From contig JAAZUV010000028.1 of the NCBI GenBank assembly GCA_018623995.1, positions 1 through 12,639 of the forward strand: 12,639 nucleotides of DNA, written 5' to 3'. The DNA is from Methanobacteriota archaeon (lineage in GTDB: Archaea > Thermoplasmatota > Poseidoniia > Poseidoniales > Poseidoniaceae). Made by a program: the position numbers and the translations under genes. Shown here piece by piece: positions 1 through 7,221 of the stretch (position 1 is its first letter; every line of letters starts with the position of its first letter). The notes under the pieces were generated by a model. That model worked only from the letters and a program-made list of their open reading frames with translations, was not told where the DNA came from and did not search any database.

Positions 1-1601
1 CATGCATACGTGGCGGAGTAGCCTTCCATCATGCAGGACTGACGCATCGCCAACGTCAGAGCATTGAATCGGCTTTCAAGCAAGGTCTCCTTCTAGCTTT
101 GTGCGCAACGCCAACGCTTGCTGCAGGGGTGAACCTTCCTGCACGGCGTGTCTTGGTTCGTGACATCAAACGTTGGGACGATGGCATGAGTAGACCACTC
201 CCCGTTATGGAAGTGCACCAAATGCTTGGACGAGCTGGTCGTCCACGATACGATCCAGTTGGAGAAGCATGGGTGCTTTGCAAAGGAACCGATGGTTGGC
301 AGGTCGCCGATGAGGTAAGTGAACGGTACTTTTTCGGGCCCATTGAAGACATATCGTCCAAACTTTCTGCTGAACCAGCAATGCGTATGCATCTCTTGTC
401 CTGCGTTGCAACGGGTGGATTGCTCCATCGAGATTCCATTGGCTCCTTCTTTGATGCCACCTTCCTTGGAACCACCATGCCGACCAACCAACTGCAAGAA
501 CGGCTTGATTCAATGCTCGATTGGCTAGTCGAAGAACGCTTCCTGCGACGCTTGGGCCTTGATGAAACCTACGAGGCTCGCCGTCAGGACAAAGTCATCG
601 ATGAAGATGAAACATGGGACGATGATGTTCCTGTATGGGTCAATGTTGCCCAGGAATCTGGCGGCGTTACCCTTCGAGAGGAGCGACAGGTCAAGTCCGC
701 TCCGTCATCCCATGGCACACCTTCCCTCGGGTTTGTTTCAGCCACGTCCCTCAACAGTGTCGGAGGCTGGAGCGATACATCAGGTGAACCTCCATCGATG
801 AAATACGAAGCAACACCAATCGGTGAGCGCGTTGCACAACTGTATCTTGATCCGCTCTCCGCTTCGATACTTCGAACAGGGATGCGCCGTGCTGTTCGTC
901 GATTGGTACGGAAAGATGGACCTGTGAGTTCCTTTGGATTGACGCATTTGGCATGCAGCACACCTGACTTCGCCTCACTTTGGGCGAAAACAGCAGATCT
1001 CACCATCGGTTCTGACCTGCAATTGAAAGCCGCATCTGTCGAAGATGAACTCCTCTTCGATATACCATACGAAGAACGACATCTCGGACTCGTCAAATCT
1101 GCATGGTGTCTTGAGCACTGGTTTGAAGAAGAAACCATGCGTGAAATTGAAAAGCAACTCGATGTTTCCCCTGGAGATGTTCATCACCGTGTTGATTTGA
1201 TGGATTGGCTGTTGTATGCAGGTCGTGAAATACTTCTCAACGACGACGTTTTTGCTGATGAACATATGCCAGTTCTTGCTCAATTGTCCTCCGAATTGGA
1301 CACACTTCGTCAACGTGTTCGGCACGGTTGCAAATCGGATTTATTGAACTTGGTCAAAATTCGTCACGTTGGCCGGCAGCGTGCTCGCTCGCTTGCCTCG
1401 ATTGGGATTCGAACACCAAAAGACGTACTGGCTATGACCCATAACGATCAGCAAAAGGTCGCATCATGGAGAGGTTGGGGTCCGAAATTGGTCAACAACA
1501 TCATGACTGAGGTCAAGAAGGTCGTTCAGCGAAAACATGGAACTGCTCCGGTCAAGAAACGAAGCGACGATATGCCACTCGATGGCGAAGATTTGGCGTA
1601 G
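1..1601 (+). CDS. hel308: Hel308-type superfamily 2 DNA helicase, 5'-truncated by window edge
   Basis: This is an ATP-dependent 3'-5' DNA helicase of the Hel308/Hjm (Ski2-like) family, which acts at stalled replication forks. The reading frame is open to the left edge (first full codon at 3), so the TTG at 99 is not the start; 532 residues are visible and the N-terminal ATPase domain (Walker A, DEAD-like box) lies outside. Seen directly: the 'FHHAGL' segment near the left edge, the motif V segment 'ATPTLAAGVNLPARR' (about 105-150), and motif VI 'QMLGRAGRPRYD' (219-254). A winged-helix region follows, then the conserved 'LYLDP' after 'ATPIGERV' (about 813-855), a helical ratchet domain, and a C-terminal helix-hairpin-helix 'HVGRQRARSLASIGI' (about 1365-1410). 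An extra stretch of about 80 polar residues (roughly 560-800) interrupts the winged-helix region. The gene ends 12 bases before cgi121. Family assignment is secure; exact repair role is inferred from the family. Confidence 0.93.
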   Translation, partial: CIRGGVAFHHAGLTHRQRQSIESAFKQGLLLALCATPTLAAGVNLPARRVLVRDIKRWDDGMSRPLPVMEVHQMLGRAGRPRYDPVGEAWVLCKGTDGWQVADEVSERYFFGPIEDISSKLSAEPAMRMHLLSCVATGGLLHRDSIGSFFDATFLGTTMPTNQLQERLDSMLDWLVEERFLRRLGLDETYEARRQDKVIDEDETWDDDVPVWVNVAQESGGVTLREERQVKSAPSSHGTPSLGFVSATSLNSVGGWSDTSGEPPSMKYEATPIGERVAQLYLDPLSASILRTGMRRAVRRLVRKDGPVSSFGLTHLACSTPDFASLWAKTADLTIGSDLQLKAASVEDELLFDIPYEERHLGLVKSAWCLEHWFEEETMREIEKQLDVSPGDVHHRVDLMDWLLYAGREILLNDDVFADEHMPVLAQLSSELDTLRQRVRHGCKSDLLNLVKIRHVGRQRARSLASIGIRTPKDVLAMTHNDQQKVASWRGWGPKLVNNIMTEVKKVVQRKHGTAPVKKRSDDMPLDGEDLA

Positions 1602-1613
1602 AGTTGATGAGGT

Positions 1614-2165
1614 ATGTCGATGCAGGGCGTCGCAATGTGGGAGACGTTTCCTTGTTGGTCTTGGACGAGCAACGAGCCATTGGAATTGAAGTCCTTCGTG
1701 AAATCGTTTCAAGAGATTGTTCCCAGTCAACGCTGGGTCTTTTGCCGCTCCGATGTCGCTCAAACGTCTCGACAATTGTGGACTGCTACAACGGTCAGCA
1801 ATCGAAACACAGAACGAGGAACAGCACAAGCTCGAACCCTTGATGCTGAGTTCTTACGAGTGTTAGCGGGTACGCACAACGTATCGGAAGCCTTCAAGCG
1901 AGCCGGTTTACAGAACCAGTCAACATCTGGTTGGTTGCTCCATATTCCTGATCAAACAACATCGATGAATTCAGAAACCGTTGATCAAGAAGCAAACGAA
2001 CTTCTCATTGGGCTCGGTCTTTCCAAGACCTCAGAATCCTTGGAAATCAATCTCGATGGAGCGAAAAACCTCGGAATTTCGCTCGATGAAACCATCGATG
2101 CAAGCCGTATTGAAGCATCGTTGATTGGTCACATCCTCCTAGCAGATGTGAGCAGTTCGCAGTAA
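1614..2165 (+). CDS. cgi121: KEOPS complex subunit Cgi121
   Basis: Likely the Cgi121 subunit of KEOPS, the complex that with Kae1 and Bud32 puts the threonylcarbamoyl group on A37 of ANN-decoding tRNAs (t6A). Cgi121 binds Bud32 and helps hold the tRNA. The protein is 183 residues, close to the family size. The best family signature is 'FLRVLAGTHNVSEAFKRAGL' in the middle, matching the conserved 'l.GtrqI.eAi...Gi' segment, followed by a hydrophobic strand and a C-terminal helix with 'EASLIGHILLAD'. The first 50 residues are poorly recognisable. ATG 1614 has a GAGG-containing purine stretch just upstream (1608-1612); ATG 1620 or 1635 could also serve. It follows hel308 by 12 bases, so the two are probably cotranscribed. 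From memory, hel308 and cgi121 are also neighbours in other euryarchaea. Recognition rests on one motif block, so confidence is not maximal. Confidence 0.8.
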   Translation: MSMQGVAMWETFPCWSWTSNEPLELKSFVKSFQEIVPSQRWVFCRSDVAQTSRQLWTATTVSNRNTERGTAQARTLDAEFLRVLAGTHNVSEAFKRAGLQNQSTSGWLLHIPDQTTSMNSETVDQEANELLIGLGLSKTSESLEINLDGAKNLGISLDETIDASRIEASLIGHILLADVSSSQ

Positions 2166-2166
2166 A

Positions 2167-2502
2167 TCAAGCCGAATCTCTTCGCTTGACCCAATCATAG
2201 AACGCATGCATGATTGGACTCAGTTGTTTGCCATATTCAGAAATCGCATATTCATGCGTCTTTGATTCTTCACTCGTCTTGGTGCGCTCAACGAGCTCAA
2301 ACTCAATCAGTTCACCGAGCCGGCGAGATACCGTCGTTGACGATGCATCAACTCGATCTTTGATTTCAGAGAAGCGCAGTGCCTGGTTTTTTTGGTCAAG
2401 GATCATCAAAATGTGCAACGATTTTGACTTTGTCAATTGCTCAAGAAGCGCATCAACCCGCCCATAGAGCGGGTCGCAATTTGGATTGGGTTCTCCGCTC
2501 AC
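2167..2502 (-). CDS. HxlR-family winged helix-turn-helix transcriptional regulator
   Basis: A 111-residue DNA-binding regulator. The order of elements fits HxlR/MarR-like winged helices: an N-terminal 'NCDPLYGRVDALLEQL' with a single cysteine (C9) near the place where HxlR proteins carry a conserved Cys-Pro; a helix 'LHILMIL'; then 'RFSEIKDRV' and the recognition region 'SSTTVSRRLGELIEFELVER'. The wing and 'YAISEYGKQLSPIMHAFYDW' follow, typical of HxlR C-termini. Some HxlR members sense redox or electrophiles through that cysteine; here this is only a possibility. The start is GTG (2500-2502), because no in-frame ATG lies upstream. The gene is divergent from the surface-protein gene and its promoter region carries clustered inverted repeats, which suggests it controls itself and that neighbour. 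It converges with cgi121, with one base between stop codons. Confidence 0.82.
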   Translation of the reverse strand: MSGEPNPNCDPLYGRVDALLEQLTKSKSLHILMILDQKNQALRFSEIKDRVDASSTTVSRRLGELIEFELVERTKTSEESKTHEYAISEYGKQLSPIMHAFYDWVKRRDSA

Positions 2503-2610
2503 AGTGGATATACTGCATAGGACGTTCTTAATTGAAAGGTTACAGTCTTGGTACCAAGAGTAACAGTGCTGTTACAGATTATTTATGACAGGAGTTGATG
2601 TGTTAGTTAC
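2503..2610. promoter_or_regulatory. Divergent intergenic promoter region between HxlR regulator and surface protein
   Basis: This 108-bp gap is the only substantial divergent intergenic region here. For the plus strand, TTATTTAT (2579-2586) is a plausible TATA box, placing transcription start near 2607-2612, i.e. at or next to the ATG at 2611, so the surface-protein mRNA is probably leaderless or nearly so. For the minus strand, an AT-rich segment at 2527-2536 (TTCAATTAAG on the minus strand) sits about 25-30 bases from the GTG start and may be a weak TATA element. AGGAG (2590-2594) lies 16 bases before ATG 2611, too far to serve it. Confidence 0.5.
2539..2577. promoter_or_regulatory. Candidate operator: interlocking inverted repeats
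   Basis: Read directly: GTTACAG (2539-2545), a perfect 14-bp palindrome TCTTGGTACCAAGA (2546-2559), then GTAACAG (2560-2566), TG, and CTGTTAC (2569-2575). The last two arms form a 7-bp inverted repeat, and GTTAC 2539-2543 pairs symmetrically with GTAAC 2560-2564 around the central palindrome. The block lies between the two inferred TATA elements, so bound protein would touch the BRE region on both sides. The adjacent HxlR-type regulator is the obvious candidate binder; that is inference. Confidence 0.5.
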
Positions 2611-5600
2611 ATGCGAACATGGTTGGTCGTTTTTGTCCTGCTTTCGGTTTTTTCGTCTCCGTTGTTGACAACTGAACCTACCTCATTGTCTTCAGCACAA
2701 GAACCTCAATTGTCTGAATCCACTGTGATTTCTGTTAATCCAAATTCAGGTTGGACCACAGGTGGTGAGACGATCACGATCACAGGCTCAGGATTCTCCA
2801 GCCTTGCCTACAACAACGTCACCACCGATGGCCAAACCCACTCTTGGACCGTTTCGACTGTCGATTATGTCCAAGGAGGGCATGGTGACCAAGCCATTGC
2901 AGTAACCTCAAACGGTGACATTCACATTGTCTACTACAACTACGACACACATCAACTCAAACACGCCGTATACGATGGAACATCATGGACACGCTCGGTG
3001 ATTGTCTCAAACTCAGGAAGCATGGATTATCGAGATGTTGAGATGGTCGTTGACAGCAACGACCACCTTCACGTATCGCATTGGGTGACTGGAGACTATC
3101 TCCATTATCGCTACTTCAACGGTACTGATTGGTCAATTCCATACACAACGAGCAATGTCGATTCTTACGGAACTGGCATTGCAGTCAATTCACAAAACCG
3201 AGCACACATCGTGTTCTCAAGTCCTGCTTATGTTTGTGGAGGACTTCACATGGCCTACGATGACGGAAGTGGCTGGAGCAAAATAGGGCTCGATACATCA
3301 ACAGATTTGATCGGTTGCTATCCTTCAATTGACATCGATGACAACGATGCCGTCCATGTATCGTACCGCGACCATCGAAACAGCCGTTTCAACTACATCA
3401 CAAACGAAAGTGGGCCCTGGGACAAATACCAACACTCGAATACAAACTCTCCGGGATATTACACGCAAACCAAAGTCAAGTCGGATGGGGACATATTCAT
3501 CATACAAAAGAACGCCAACGGCCTACGCTACGCTGAGGGATATCCTGGAACACTTTGGAGCCAGGGTGGTATCACTGGAGACTCGGGTGACGACACCTCG
3601 TTGTACCTCGATGCACTTGACCGCCCACATGTACTCCATTGGAAGTCAAGTACAGACGACCTTCTGTATTCCACACGAAGTGCTTCTGGTTCATGGTCAA
3701 GCATGACCGTAGATGGAACCGGAGGACTTGATGTCGGTCGTTCAAATGCATTGGTCGTCGATGACAATCACCAACTCCATGCAGCCTATGCAGATTATGA
3801 CAACAAGAATTTGCGATATGCTACAATGTCTGCCGGTCTTGTCGAGACAAGCGAAGTCAGCATCCAGTTTGGCCAATATGGCAACGTAACTGGAACAGTC
3901 ATCGATGATTCAACCATTCAAGTTACTGCGCCGGCAGCGGGGAATACCTACGAAACCGTCGATCTCACTCTTTGGGGCGACAACGGAGCTATGCTTGACC
4001 TCAATGTTTCATATCTCTACATCGCTCAGGACGACATCGATATGGACGGCGTTCTCAATGCCGACGATGATTGCGATAATGTTGCAGGGACATCAACCAT
4101 CGATTTGTTGGGTTGCCCAGATCAAGATGGAGATGGGTACAGCGACACGGGTGATGCCTTCCCATCCGATGCTGGAGAATGGAATGATACGGACGGCGAT
4201 GGCGTAGGCGATAACGGCGATGCATTCCCACTCGATGCAACGGAAACACTCGATACCGATGGAGATGGAGTTGGAAACAATGCGGACGATTTCCCACTCG
4301 ATCCAAATGAGGATACAGATTCTGACGGTGACGGCGTTGGTGACAATGCAGACGTCTTCCCGAATGACCCGAATGAAACCATGGATTCGGACAACGACGG
4401 CGTTGGTGATAATGCCGATATGTTCCCTAACAACGCCTTCGAGTACGTCGATAGTGACGGCGATGGTGCTGGTGATAACGCCGATATGTTCCCATTTGAC
4501 GCCAACGAAACCATGGATTCAGATGGTGATGGCGTCGGTGATAATGCCGATGCATTCCCACTCGATGCAACAGAAACAAAAGATTCCGATAACGATGGAA
4601 TTGGAGACAATTCTGACAGCCATCCATTCATCAACAATTTCATCGATAGCGACAACGATGGTGTAGTCGATCTCATGGATGAATTCCCGACGGATGCCAC
4701 CCAATGGTTGGATGCAGATGGGGACGGGTATGGAGACAACACATCTGGCAACAACCCAGATCTCTTCCCAACGGTTTCATCGCAATGGAGCGACATCGAC
4801 GGCGATGGATACGGAGACAACTGGGGCAATGCGTCTTGGGATGATGAACGAACCGCGTCTGGAATTGGCCAATTTGTCGCTGGAGCAGTCATGTCGGACT
4901 ACTGTCCACAAATAAGCGGTAACTCCACCATGATGGGTTACTTTGGATGCCCCGACTCTGATGGGGATGGAATTGCCAACATCTTCGACCTCATTGACCT
5001 ACCAATCGACAGCGATGGCGACGGTATTCCGGATGAATTCGACAACTGTCCTAACACACCGTTTGGCACCATGGTTGATGTCTTCGGATGCACGTTCAGC
5101 TTAACCGGCACAGGTGGCGATGGTGTCAGTTCTGAAGAGGACGGTTTCTTCTCAGGAGAGATGGTTCAAACGGTCGGAATCGGAGCGATTCTACTTGCAA
5201 TCTTTTCACTTCTACAAACCAATGCAGCGGCTGCCATCCTTCCAGATGCCTTCCGTTGGGTGCAAGTCTTCCGTAACAACAACAACCTCTCCCGTGAGGA
5301 AGAAAACGAATTGACGTATCTGCAGTCCTTGGTTCAAACATATTATGCTGAACCTGAAACACTTCGTGAAGAGGTTCGCAAACTCAAGGCCGATCTCACC
5401 GCCCGTTTCATGAACAACGAGATCAAGAAGGAAACCCGAGGAAAGCTGCTCATTGTTATCGATGAACTCATCGCCGCAGATGCAAGTGAACTGCAATTCA
5501 TCGCCCAAAGCGATGGTTATTTTGGCCTTTCAAACACAACGAGTGTTGACGAGCGATTCGACATCCTCGATGAAGAAGTGGCTATGCGAGATGCTACAGC

Positions 5601-5736
5601 AGGCACTCCTGCTGCTGCAATGCGGGGCGAGGTCAACCCTGAGGACAATCACGAGTACCTCGAGTACCCTCAAGGAAGCGGCACCTGGTTCATTCGAAAT
5701 TCACAGGACAACGATTGGACCAAATGGGAACAGTAA
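2611..5736 (+). CDS. Large secreted, membrane-anchored surface protein: TIG-like domain, seven-bladed propeller, thrombospondin type-3 repeats
   Basis: A 1041-residue cell-surface protein. In order: a signal peptide (residues 1 to about 30, 'WLVVFVLLSVF' core); a TIG/IPT-like start 'NPNSGWTTGGETITITGSGF' (about 43-62); seven repeats of about 45 residues (about 80-407), each with a pattern like 'DxxxxxHhxY...LxYxxx...W', which I read as a seven-bladed beta-propeller; then a strand-rich segment (414-471, including 'STIQVTAPA') resembling the rest of a TIG domain. Next is an Asp-rich array (473-830) of thrombospondin type-3-like calcium loops 'DGDGVGDNADAFP', closed by 'CP.......GC' motifs. One membrane helix (about 853-875) precedes a charged, probably helical cytoplasmic tail (876-1041) ending in an aromatic segment 'YPQGSGTWFIRN'. 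The ligand is unknown; adhesion or substrate binding at the surface is inferred. Expression is probably set by the divergent regulator. Confidence 0.88.
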   Translation: MRTWLVVFVLLSVFSSPLLTTEPTSLSSAQEPQLSESTVISVNPNSGWTTGGETITITGSGFSSLAYNNVTTDGQTHSWTVSTVDYVQGGHGDQAIAVTSNGDIHIVYYNYDTHQLKHAVYDGTSWTRSVIVSNSGSMDYRDVEMVVDSNDHLHVSHWVTGDYLHYRYFNGTDWSIPYTTSNVDSYGTGIAVNSQNRAHIVFSSPAYVCGGLHMAYDDGSGWSKIGLDTSTDLIGCYPSIDIDDNDAVHVSYRDHRNSRFNYITNESGPWDKYQHSNTNSPGYYTQTKVKSDGDIFIIQKNANGLRYAEGYPGTLWSQGGITGDSGDDTSLYLDALDRPHVLHWKSSTDDLLYSTRSASGSWSSMTVDGTGGLDVGRSNALVVDDNHQLHAAYADYDNKNLRYATMSAGLVETSEVSIQFGQYGNVTGTVIDDSTIQVTAPAAGNTYETVDLTLWGDNGAMLDLNVSYLYIAQDDIDMDGVLNADDDCDNVAGTSTIDLLGCPDQDGDGYSDTGDAFPSDAGEWNDTDGDGVGDNGDAFPLDATETLDTDGDGVGNNADDFPLDPNEDTDSDGDGVGDNADVFPNDPNETMDSDNDGVGDNADMFPNNAFEYVDSDGDGAGDNADMFPFDANETMDSDGDGVGDNADAFPLDATETKDSDNDGIGDNSDSHPFINNFIDSDNDGVVDLMDEFPTDATQWLDADGDGYGDNTSGNNPDLFPTVSSQWSDIDGDGYGDNWGNASWDDERTASGIGQFVAGAVMSDYCPQISGNSTMMGYFGCPDSDGDGIANIFDLIDLPIDSDGDGIPDEFDNCPNTPFGTMVDVFGCTFSLTGTGGDGVSSEEDGFFSGEMVQTVGIGAILLAIFSLLQTNAAAAILPDAFRWVQVFRNNNNLSREEENELTYLQSLVQTYYAEPETLREEVRKLKADLTARFMNNEIKKETRGKLLIVIDELIAADASELQFIAQSDGYFGLSNTTSVDERFDILDEEVAMRDATAGTPAAAMRGEVNPEDNHEYLEYPQGSGTWFIRNSQDNDWTKWEQ
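4192..4716 (+). repeat. 66-bp tandem coding repeats encoding calcium-binding loops
   Basis: Within the surface-protein gene the first Asp codon of successive 'DGDG/DNDG' loops falls at 4192, 4258, 4324, 4390, 4456, 4522, 4588, 4651 and 4717. That is a period of exactly 66 bases (22 residues), apart from one 63-base unit. Divergence at DNA level is substantial, but some copies remain close: 4219-4247 and 4549-4577, five units apart, are 29 bases with one mismatch. The consensus repeat is roughly 'DGDGVGDNADxFPxDxxETxDS', where the acidic residues are expected to bind calcium. Confidence 0.85.
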
Positions 5737-5778
5737 GCAAGGCAAAGACTTCAAACACCACCCAGTCTAAGCCCAACC

Positions 5779-7218
5779 ATGGTCATCCAATCTCAGAATG
5801 CTGCGGACCACGGTCGGTCGACCAAATATCTCGACCGAACTCGAATGAACAATGCCCTTGAACGAGCAATGGACTTCGGTGCCACGTACGCAGAGATTCG
5901 TCTTATGGCCGAGACCACCTCCTCCGTTCGACTGAAAGACGGTCAACTTGAACATGCGATTCCAGGCCAAGAAATTGGAGCCACACTCCGTATTCTGGCT
6001 GATGGCGCATGGGGCGTTCATTCCACAACCGATATCTCCAACATTCCCAATGAAATTGAAGCCACAGTCAAACTTGCTCGAGCAGTTGCGGCTCGACGTC
6101 CAAACGGATCAAAACCGATTCAACTCGCTGAGATTCCGGTTCTTCAGGACGAGATTCACTGGCGACCAAAGAAGGATGTTCGAAACACAGACCTTCAAAC
6201 AAAATTGGACATGCTGCAAAGCATTCATTCATCCGCAAACGACGATGACCGCATCATATCTGTTGCATGTGGCTGGTCCGACGAACATCTCCACACCGAA
6301 CTCCTCACAACGGAAGGCATGGATCGTACGTGGTCCTTCCAACGATCGATGGTCAATGGTATGGTTACGGCACGAGATGGGGGCGACCCTGTTTCCTATA
6401 GAATGCGTCATGGCGGAGAAGGTGGCCTCGAATTAATCGAAGCCTGCGATCTTGGCGGTCTTGGCGAACACGCTCGAATCTCCGCACTTCGATTGCTGAA
6501 AGCAGAGCGTGCTCCGAGCGGAAAACTTCCACTCATTGCAGACCGTGATTTAACTGGCGTCTACATCCACGAAGCACTTGGTCATCCTTGTGAGGCAGAC
6601 CTTGTCGCTGCTGGTGATTCATGCCTTGATGGGAAACTTGGTCAGAAAATTGGTAACGAGATTGTCACTGTTGTCGACGATCCAACCATGCGAGGTGGTT
6701 ATGGTGCTTATCCAATCGATGACGAAGGTCTGGACGTACGTGAAAAGACACTCATCAAGAACGGTATCCTCACCGATTACCTTAACCATCGAGAAACAGC
6801 CCATCACTTTGGCATTGAACCGAACGCTGGAGCACGTGCTCAAGACGGATTGCATCACCCACTCGTTCGCATGTCGAACACGATGATTATGGGTGGCTCT
6901 TATACCGATATCGATGAACTTGCGGAAGACATCCAATACGGTGTTTACGCCTGTGGCTCACGTGGCGGACAGGTCGATACAGGCCGAGGATCGTTCCAAT
7001 TCGCAGCGCAGGAAGCCTATCTCATTGAAAATGGAGAAATTACAACACCTCTTCGTGATGTGAGTGTGAGTGGTCTGACACTGCAAATTCTGAATGATGT
7101 AGACGGATTGACCAAGGATGCCAAACTCGCAAGCCCTGGTTTCTGCGGCAAGGGACAGACAGTACCAGTCGGTGATGGTGGCCCGATCATGCGCATCCGC
7201 GAAGCTTTGGTGGGATGA
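5779..7218 (+). CDS. tldD: TldD metalloprotease subunit
   Basis: The catalytic subunit of the TldD/TldE heterodimeric zinc metalloprotease, which degrades unfolded peptides; in bacteria it acts in microcin B17 maturation and antitoxin turnover, while the archaeal substrate is unknown. Length (479 residues) is normal. The zinc motif HExxxH is visible as 'IHEALGHPCEAD' (H264, E265, H269), and the family cysteine as 'FCGKGQ' (C456). The conserved 'RGGQVDTGRGSFQF' and 'AYLIENGEI' precede it. Bacterial proteins usually read 'HEAVGHGLEGD' there, so the Pro-Cys after the second His is a local variation. ATG 5779 gives the longest protein; ATG 5847 ('MNNALERAMDFGATYAEIR') begins where family homology begins, and AAATAT at 5824-5829 lies upstream of it, so the shorter start is a real alternative. 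No Shine-Dalgarno precedes either. tldE follows after 3 bases. Confidence 0.93.
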   Translation: MVIQSQNAADHGRSTKYLDRTRMNNALERAMDFGATYAEIRLMAETTSSVRLKDGQLEHAIPGQEIGATLRILADGAWGVHSTTDISNIPNEIEATVKLARAVAARRPNGSKPIQLAEIPVLQDEIHWRPKKDVRNTDLQTKLDMLQSIHSSANDDDRIISVACGWSDEHLHTELLTTEGMDRTWSFQRSMVNGMVTARDGGDPVSYRMRHGGEGGLELIEACDLGGLGEHARISALRLLKAERAPSGKLPLIADRDLTGVYIHEALGHPCEADLVAAGDSCLDGKLGQKIGNEIVTVVDDPTMRGGYGAYPIDDEGLDVREKTLIKNGILTDYLNHRETAHHFGIEPNAGARAQDGLHHPLVRMSNTMIMGGSYTDIDELAEDIQYGVYACGSRGGQVDTGRGSFQFAAQEAYLIENGEITTPLRDVSVSGLTLQILNDVDGLTKDAKLASPGFCGKGQTVPVGDGGPIMRIREALVG

Positions 7219-7221
7219 ATC

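Noticed and set aside
99..101. TTG at 99 as the start of the helicase
   Set aside because: The upstream codons from position 3 continue the conserved helicase sequence ('FHHAGL' and following), so the gene is cut by the window edge rather than starting there.
584..1138. A 184-codon minus-strand frame inside hel308
   Set aside because: Antisense shadow of a strongly supported gene; Ser/Arg-rich composition typical of reverse frames.
4122..4892. A 256-codon open frame on the minus strand with a Ser/Pro-rich repetitive product
   Set aside because: It is the antisense of the Asp-rich repeat array; the GAY-rich codons of the repeats give a stop-free, compositionally odd reverse frame. No family resemblance.
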